The translations under genes were made by a program, and so were the position numbers. Source: Microvirga alba (GTDB taxonomy: Bacteria; Pseudomonadota; Alphaproteobacteria; Rhizobiales; Beijerinckiaceae). From it: DNA of 35,062 bases. The notes beneath the pieces were generated by a model. That model did no database searches. It saw only the letters and a list, made by a program, of their open reading frames with translations, and was not told where the DNA came from. The stretch is taken from the NCBI RefSeq assembly GCF_015694465.1, contig NZ_JADQDO010000017.1, positions 1 through 35,062 of the forward strand, in the 5' to 3' direction. Below are positions 32,145-35,062 of this stretch, one piece after another; the stretch's first letter is position 1; each line of letters begins with the position of its first letter.

Positions 32145-32255
32145 ACCTTATCAAAATCCGACCCCAACATCACGCGCCTGTCGGTCCTGAGGGGGCAGCG
32201 CGAGGGATCGTTACCCGCACGGGACGAAACCCTGATAGGGGGTTCGGCGGAGGCC
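32145..32255. other. GC-rich intergenic block
   Basis: A gene-free stretch between two convergent genes with GGGGGCAGCGCGAGGGATCGTTACCC, split by short complementary arms (AAACCCTGATAGGGGGTT and GGCCTTAGGCC). The wording GGGGGCA...GGGATC.CCC recalls element X, but I could not align it over a useful length. Confidence 0.35.
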
Positions 32256-32567
32256 TTAGGCCGGAGTAGAGCCCGGCTCGCTTGCGAGAGCGCCAAAATT
32301 CTTCCGTTCCAATTCGTGCTGAACGAAGCCTCGGTAATCGGCGATTTTCTCTTTCAGGCTCAGGAGCTGGTCACAAGCCTCCTTCGCGCTCAGGTCAACA
32401 TTCGCGCCAACGGGACACTCAAAAAGCCGCGCCAAACCTAGCGCTTTTCCATGCTCGTCGATGTCCAAAACGCGCACGTCATAGTGAAAAAAGCCCTCGT
32501 GTTGCCCCAAGGAAAACACCCACAAAGGTAGGCCTTCGACGTCGATCTGATGCACATCAAATGCCAT
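32256..32567 (-). CDS. Hypothetical protein, 103 aa
   Basis: An unrecognised 103-residue acidic protein from ATG 32567 (MAFDVHQIDVEGLPLWVFSL). The start overlaps the end of the gene before it (stop at 32557), so the two are probably translated together. Contains a mixed beta/helix pattern and a C-terminal helix (ACDQLLSLKEKIADYRGFVQ). Upstream codons in the same frame lie inside the preceding gene and have no ribosome site. Confidence 0.55.
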   Translation of the reverse strand: MAFDVHQIDVEGLPLWVFSLGQHEGFFHYDVRVLDIDEHGKALGLARLFECPVGANVDLSAKEACDQLLSLKEKIADYRGFVQHELERKNFGALASEPGSTPA

Positions 32568-32835
32568 CAAACGCCTCGTCCAAATCTTGAAACTCCCAAA
32601 GCCAACCGGCCAATTGAAGAACTTCGCCTGTGCTGAGGTCACGCGCTCTAAAAACACCTTCGAGAACTGTGTCGGAATCGAGCAATTCAAGCTCTAACTG
32701 TCCGTCCAACGAAACGGCTAGAACGCGACGTTTGACGTCCCCGCCCTTCGCAAAATTCGTCCCTCCAAACGACCGCGGAACGACGAGCGAGTCTGACGTT
32801 TCGGCCTCCAGATTGAAGAAAGCTCCGGATTTCAT
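32557..32835 (-). CDS. Hypothetical protein, 92 aa
   Basis: An unrecognised 92-residue acidic protein (MKSGAFFNLEAETSDSLVV). AAGGAGA lies 7 bases before ATG 32835, an excellent ribosome site, and the start overlaps the SNase stop (ATGA). It is the middle gene of a tightly overlapping three-gene unit. Predicted mostly beta, no signal peptide or membrane segment. It may be the partner of the 103-residue protein that follows. Confidence 0.6.
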   Translation of the reverse strand: MKSGAFFNLEAETSDSLVVPRSFGGTNFAKGGDVKRRVLAVSLDGQLELELLDSDTVLEGVFRARDLSTGEVLQLAGWLWEFQDLDEAFDGI

Positions 32836-33443
32836 GGGTTTGTCTCCTTGGAATTGTCCGCGCGATAAATCCAGGGCATGACGAACTGGCTTTGCCAGAG
32901 GCCCCGGCGTTCGCCTCGAGCAACTTCCTCGAGGCGGGCATAGACGAGGTCGGTCGGCTTGTCCTTGAAGCGATAAGCGACGGCGATACCGGCGCGGATC
33001 ATGTCGGCCGCCAGGTCGGCATGATCCGGGCTTGAGCATCGTGAAAGGATGCGGCGGTATCGATCCGGGCTCGCTGTGACTGCGGAGCAGGTCACGGGCT
33101 TGCCGAGCGTTGCCTCTACGAGCCAGGCCGTCGCGACTGCACCGCACGGCCACGGCTGGCCATTGAGAAAGGCGCGCTGTGTCGCCTCGCAGGCGTCCGC
33201 GCCGGAGAGGCGATAGACGACGCGCGTTTCGGGATCTTCGAGCGTGTCGCCGTCGATGACGCGCACAAACATGCCGCGCTTTGGCGCGACCTCGGCCAGC
33301 GTAGTGTTCGGCCCGCCAGGAGGGCCGGCCGCAGCGCCGAAGCGAGCGGAGGCGCTCAACGCGACGGCCGCGCCGGCGCCAGCAATGAGAATGATGACGG
33401 GAGCGAGATCTTGCAGGTTTTTCATGCGAGAGGTCGTGGACAT
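32832..33443 (-). CDS. Exported staphylococcal-nuclease-like (SNase) protein
   Basis: A 203-residue protein with an N-terminal hydrophobic segment (about residues 13-32) that acts as signal or anchor, then an SNase (thermonuclease) domain: MFVRVIDGDTLEDPETRVVYRL, with DGDT as the metal-site strand, CEATQRAFLN, VTASPDRYRRIL and YARLEEVARGERRGLWQ. The Arg and Glu pair of the classical active site is only partly kept: RLSGADACE stands where RLxGIDxPE is expected. Role could be periplasmic nuclease against incoming DNA or peptidoglycan-space processing during transfer. ATG 33443 and ATG 33425 are both possible starts. Confidence 0.8.
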   Translation of the reverse strand: MSTTSRMKNLQDLAPVIILIAGAGAAVALSASARFGAAAGPPGGPNTTLAEVAPKRGMFVRVIDGDTLEDPETRVVYRLSGADACEATQRAFLNGQPWPCGAVATAWLVEATLGKPVTCSAVTASPDRYRRILSRCSSPDHADLAADMIRAGIAVAYRFKDKPTDLVYARLEEVARGERRGLWQSQFVMPWIYRADNSKETNP

Positions 33444-33458
33444 CCGTTTGTGAGAGGG

Positions 33459-33484
33459 AAGGCGAGGGCGCTAGCCCCCGCCTT
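33459..33484. terminator. Hairpin between ssb and the SNase gene
   Basis: Arms AAGGCG-A-GGGC / GCCC-C-CGCCTT with a GCTA loop lie in the 54-bp gap after the ssb stop. On the minus strand a pyrimidine-rich, not T-only, run follows, so termination may be partial. Confidence 0.45.
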
Positions 33485-33497
33485 TGCGGTCATCGGC

Positions 33498-33860
33498 CTA
33501 GAACGGGATGTCATCTTCATCGTCGTCCAGCTGGTCCGGCTGCTCCTCGCCCTTCTTGGCGAGGCGGACGAAGCGTTCAGCGAGGATCTCGACGGTATAG
33601 ACCGGCTCGCCGTCTTTCTCGTAAGAACCGTTGATGACGCGGGCCTTGGCGAAAACGAGATCACCCTTGCCGACATTCTCGCACACCCACTTGGCCGTCT
33701 TTTCCTTCAGGATCGTGACTTCAGTCCATTCCGTCACTGACTGCCATTCGTCGTTGACTTTGCGGCGGCGATCGGTGGCGACCGAGACTTTGGCGGTTTT
33801 GCCGAAGGGCTTAACCGAGCCGACCCGTCCCATAAGGTTGAGTTCATTGAGTGAGCGCAT
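33498..33860 (-). CDS. ssb: Single-stranded DNA-binding protein
   Basis: A 120-residue SSB from ATG 33860, with GGAGAG just upstream. The OB-fold is seen in LNELNLMGRVGSVKPFGKTAKVSVATD, WTEVTILKEKTAKWVCENVGKGDLVFAKARV and YTVEILAERFVRL, and the protein ends in the classical acidic tail DDDEDDIPF that recruits repair and replication proteins. Plasmid SSBs protect the incoming strand in the recipient and are typical of leading regions. The gene is on the minus strand, so the incoming plus strand is its template. Confidence 0.93.
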   Translation of the reverse strand: MRSLNELNLMGRVGSVKPFGKTAKVSVATDRRRKVNDEWQSVTEWTEVTILKEKTAKWVCENVGKGDLVFAKARVINGSYEKDGEPVYTVEILAERFVRLAKKGEEQPDQLDDDEDDIPF

Positions 33861-34363
33861 GGTTCTCTCCTGTGCTGCGCGTTTCGACGCGATCTTGTGA
33901 AGCGGAGGGAGCTGCGGGGTCAGACAAGAATCTCGGAGGGTCCGCCGAAGGGGGAGACCGTGATTGTTGTTGACCCAAGAAGCAGCCCCAAAGCGATGTT
34001 CGCGGTGATCTGAAACGAGCGGCAGGGAAGGGCCTGCAGCCCGGTTGTTCGGGATCAACTGAAGGGGTTGGCGGGGGAAAGCCGAGCACGGGCACCGCGT
34101 CGCGCTCGCCAGAGGGAAGCGAAGCGCGGCGGCGCTCGCAGATTGGGGACGGGCTTGCGGAATCGGAAAAATCGGATCGTTCACCTGGGCCTCGAATGCC
34201 AAGGCGGACGGAAGGCGGCGGCGTAGCCGCCTCGGGGTCGCTCTGCCGGCCCTTTGGGCGGAAGGGCGGCGCGTTTTGATATTGATGATATAACAACACC
34301 AAAAGTCGGAATGAAGCCTCATATTGAGCTTTCATCGCCTCTATTAGCGGGATACTAGTTGGA
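33861..34363. other. Long ssb upstream region, no convincing gene
   Basis: About 500 bp upstream of ssb without a supported gene. It is GC-rich from 33895 to 34275 and changes to AT-rich after 34275. It contains GGCGGC/GCCGCC (about 34213-34230) and GGCCCTTTGGGC (about 34248-34259) as foldbacks. Open frames here on the minus strand run into ssb but lack ribosome sites and have low-complexity Pro/Arg composition. The ssb promoter should lie here. A block CGAAGGGGGAGACCG near 33943 resembles the CGAAGGATGGGGAGACCG part of element X. Confidence 0.5.
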
Positions 34364-34392
34364 TTGATATAACGTTTTAATTGGCGTATTTA
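34364..34392 (+). promoter_or_regulatory. Candidate promoter of the RTX gene
   Basis: TTGATA at 34364-34369 and TATTTA at 34387-34392 with a 17-base spacer, in an AT-rich stretch about 80 bases before the RTX start codon. Confidence 0.5.
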
Positions 34393-34472
34393 CAACATCG
34401 GATATGAACGATTTCCCTCGCGTGGGGCAAATCAACCAACGACATCAAGGCAATCGAGGACGGGGAAGAGAT

Positions 34473-35062
34473 ATGGCAGAGTTCTACTATAGCAGCTCAG
34501 TTACAGTGAATACGGACAATTACACGTTTAGTAACACTGCAGCAGATTCTTATTACGAGATCAGCTCTAGCGCATATCTGCAGGTAAGTGGGAAGAATTC
34601 TCATGTCTTCGTTGCAGAACAAAAAGGCGCTATCATATATAATGCTGGAACAGTTCAGGCCGGTGGCGTTGGCGGAACCGCAATTTGGTTCAAATACGCC
34701 AATTCGATTTGGACCGGAACCTATAAACCTCAGCTCCTTATCAATGGAGCAAGCGCCCGCGTGTTTAGTTTCAACGGTTGGTGTGTCGACACCGGCTTTA
34801 CGAACGACCCTTCCGACGATGCGGGAGACGGCGGCAGCGGTATCGAGGTTCGCAACGTAGGTGAAATAAACAGTTACGTCGGGACAGCTATCCGGGGCTG
34901 GATCGGGCAAGATACTGTGAAGAACACCGGAACGATTGTCGGATCTATTCAGCTCAACGGCGGGAACGACACGGTCGATAACTCAGCTACGATTACCGGA
35001 GCAGTGTCGCTGGGCTCGGGTAACGACCGGTTGATGAACACGGGCACGATTACGGGGGCCGT
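34473..35062 (+). CDS. RTX calcium-binding repeat protein, 5' part (continues at position 1)
   Basis: The 5' end of the RTX gene. ATG 34473 is chosen because GGGGAAGAG stands just upstream; an in-frame ATG at 34404 would add 23 residues (MNDFPRVGQ...) but has a weaker ribosome site. The first 150 or so residues (MAEFYYSSSVTVNTDN...) are Ser/Thr/Asn-rich and not recognised. From 34923 a 19-residue repeat starts (NTGTIVGSIQLNGGNDTVD, then NSATITGAVSLGSGNDRLM), which continues from position 1. The frame at the right end matches the frame at the left end when the 77-base overlap is removed, so the two parts make one uninterrupted protein. The gene has its own candidate promoter at 34364-34392. 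Confidence 0.9.
   Translation, partial: MAEFYYSSSVTVNTDNYTFSNTAADSYYEISSSAYLQVSGKNSHVFVAEQKGAIIYNAGTVQAGGVGGTAIWFKYANSIWTGTYKPQLLINGASARVFSFNGWCVDTGFTNDPSDDAGDGGSGIEVRNVGEINSYVGTAIRGWIGQDTVKNTGTIVGSIQLNGGNDTVDNSATITGAVSLGSGNDRLMNTGTITGA
34986..35062. repeat. 77-bp terminal direct repeat (identical to 1-77), circular contig overlap
   Basis: Positions 34986-35062 are identical to 1-77. An exact overlap of this odd length is what a de Bruijn assembler leaves on a circular contig, and the RTX reading frame continues through it. The true circle is therefore 34,985 bp. Because the overlap runs into the 57-bp tandem repeats, the number of repeat units here should be treated with caution. Confidence 0.95.

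Noticed and set aside
33861..34322. Minus-strand extension of the ssb frame and a second overlapping frame of 163 codons
   Set aside because: SSB starts at its conserved MRSLNELNLMGRVG with a good ribosome site; the upstream part is low-complexity and unlike SSB.
34497..34910. A minus-strand frame of 137 codons and a plus-strand frame of 90 codons at the right end
   Set aside because: They overlap the RTX N-terminal coding sequence, which continues in frame across the circular junction; neither has a ribosome site.

Overview
The window looks like a complete circular plasmid of 34,985 bp from an alphaproteobacterium, most likely of the Hyphomicrobiales (rhizobial/methylobacterial group). The last 77 bases (34986-35062) repeat the first 77 exactly, which is the usual overlap of a circular assembly, and one gene (a large RTX protein) reads across the junction in frame. 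The host guess rests on a RepC replication initiator, Ti-type TraA/TraC/TraD/TraG transfer genes, a relaxase with a BID-like region, and the style of the RTX C-terminus. I saw no rRNA, tRNA, CRISPR array, intact insertion sequence or antibiotic-resistance gene.

Layout. 34473-35062 plus 1-3255: RTX repeat protein of about 1255 residues, the only obvious cargo, with no type I secretion genes beside it. 3316-4355: small serine resolvase, a cluster of inverted repeats and a small orphan gene. 4352-5906: repC, a probable internal origin and, upstream of it, a countertranscript RNA with its own promoter and terminator. 5926-6291: a divergent winged-helix protein. 6418-16608: a complete VirB-type type IV secretion operon (trbM/kikA-like gene, then virB1 to virB11), followed by a type IA topoisomerase (16629-18911). 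18983-24915: DNA-processing module: TraA relaxase-helicase, an R1162-like oriT at 22263-22296, traC, traD and the traG coupling protein.

25.2-33.9 kb is the accessory region and, judged by the oriT polarity, the leading region that enters a recipient first. It holds vapBC, a Fic toxin with a small upstream partner, an LPD29 protein, a ParA/RHH partition pair with iteron-like DNA, small membrane and orphan proteins, an SRAP-like N-terminus fused to membrane segments, a secreted SNase-like nuclease, and ssb. Apart from the Fic module and one small gene, all lie on the minus strand. Two GC-rich intergenic blocks carry copies of a roughly 180-bp foldback element just upstream of minus-strand genes, and three gene ends carry a roughly 100-bp hairpin element.

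How it fits together: RepC, controlled by the countertranscript RNA, replicates the plasmid; ParA/RHH and VapBC keep it; TraA/C/D nick oriT; TraG passes the DNA to the VirB channel. The Fic protein carries a BID-like box resembling one in TraA, and both proteins end in nearly the same seven residues, suggesting that the toxin is sent through the same channel. The leading region would then supply SSB and candidate anti-defence proteins soon after entry. These last points are inference from arrangement and motifs.
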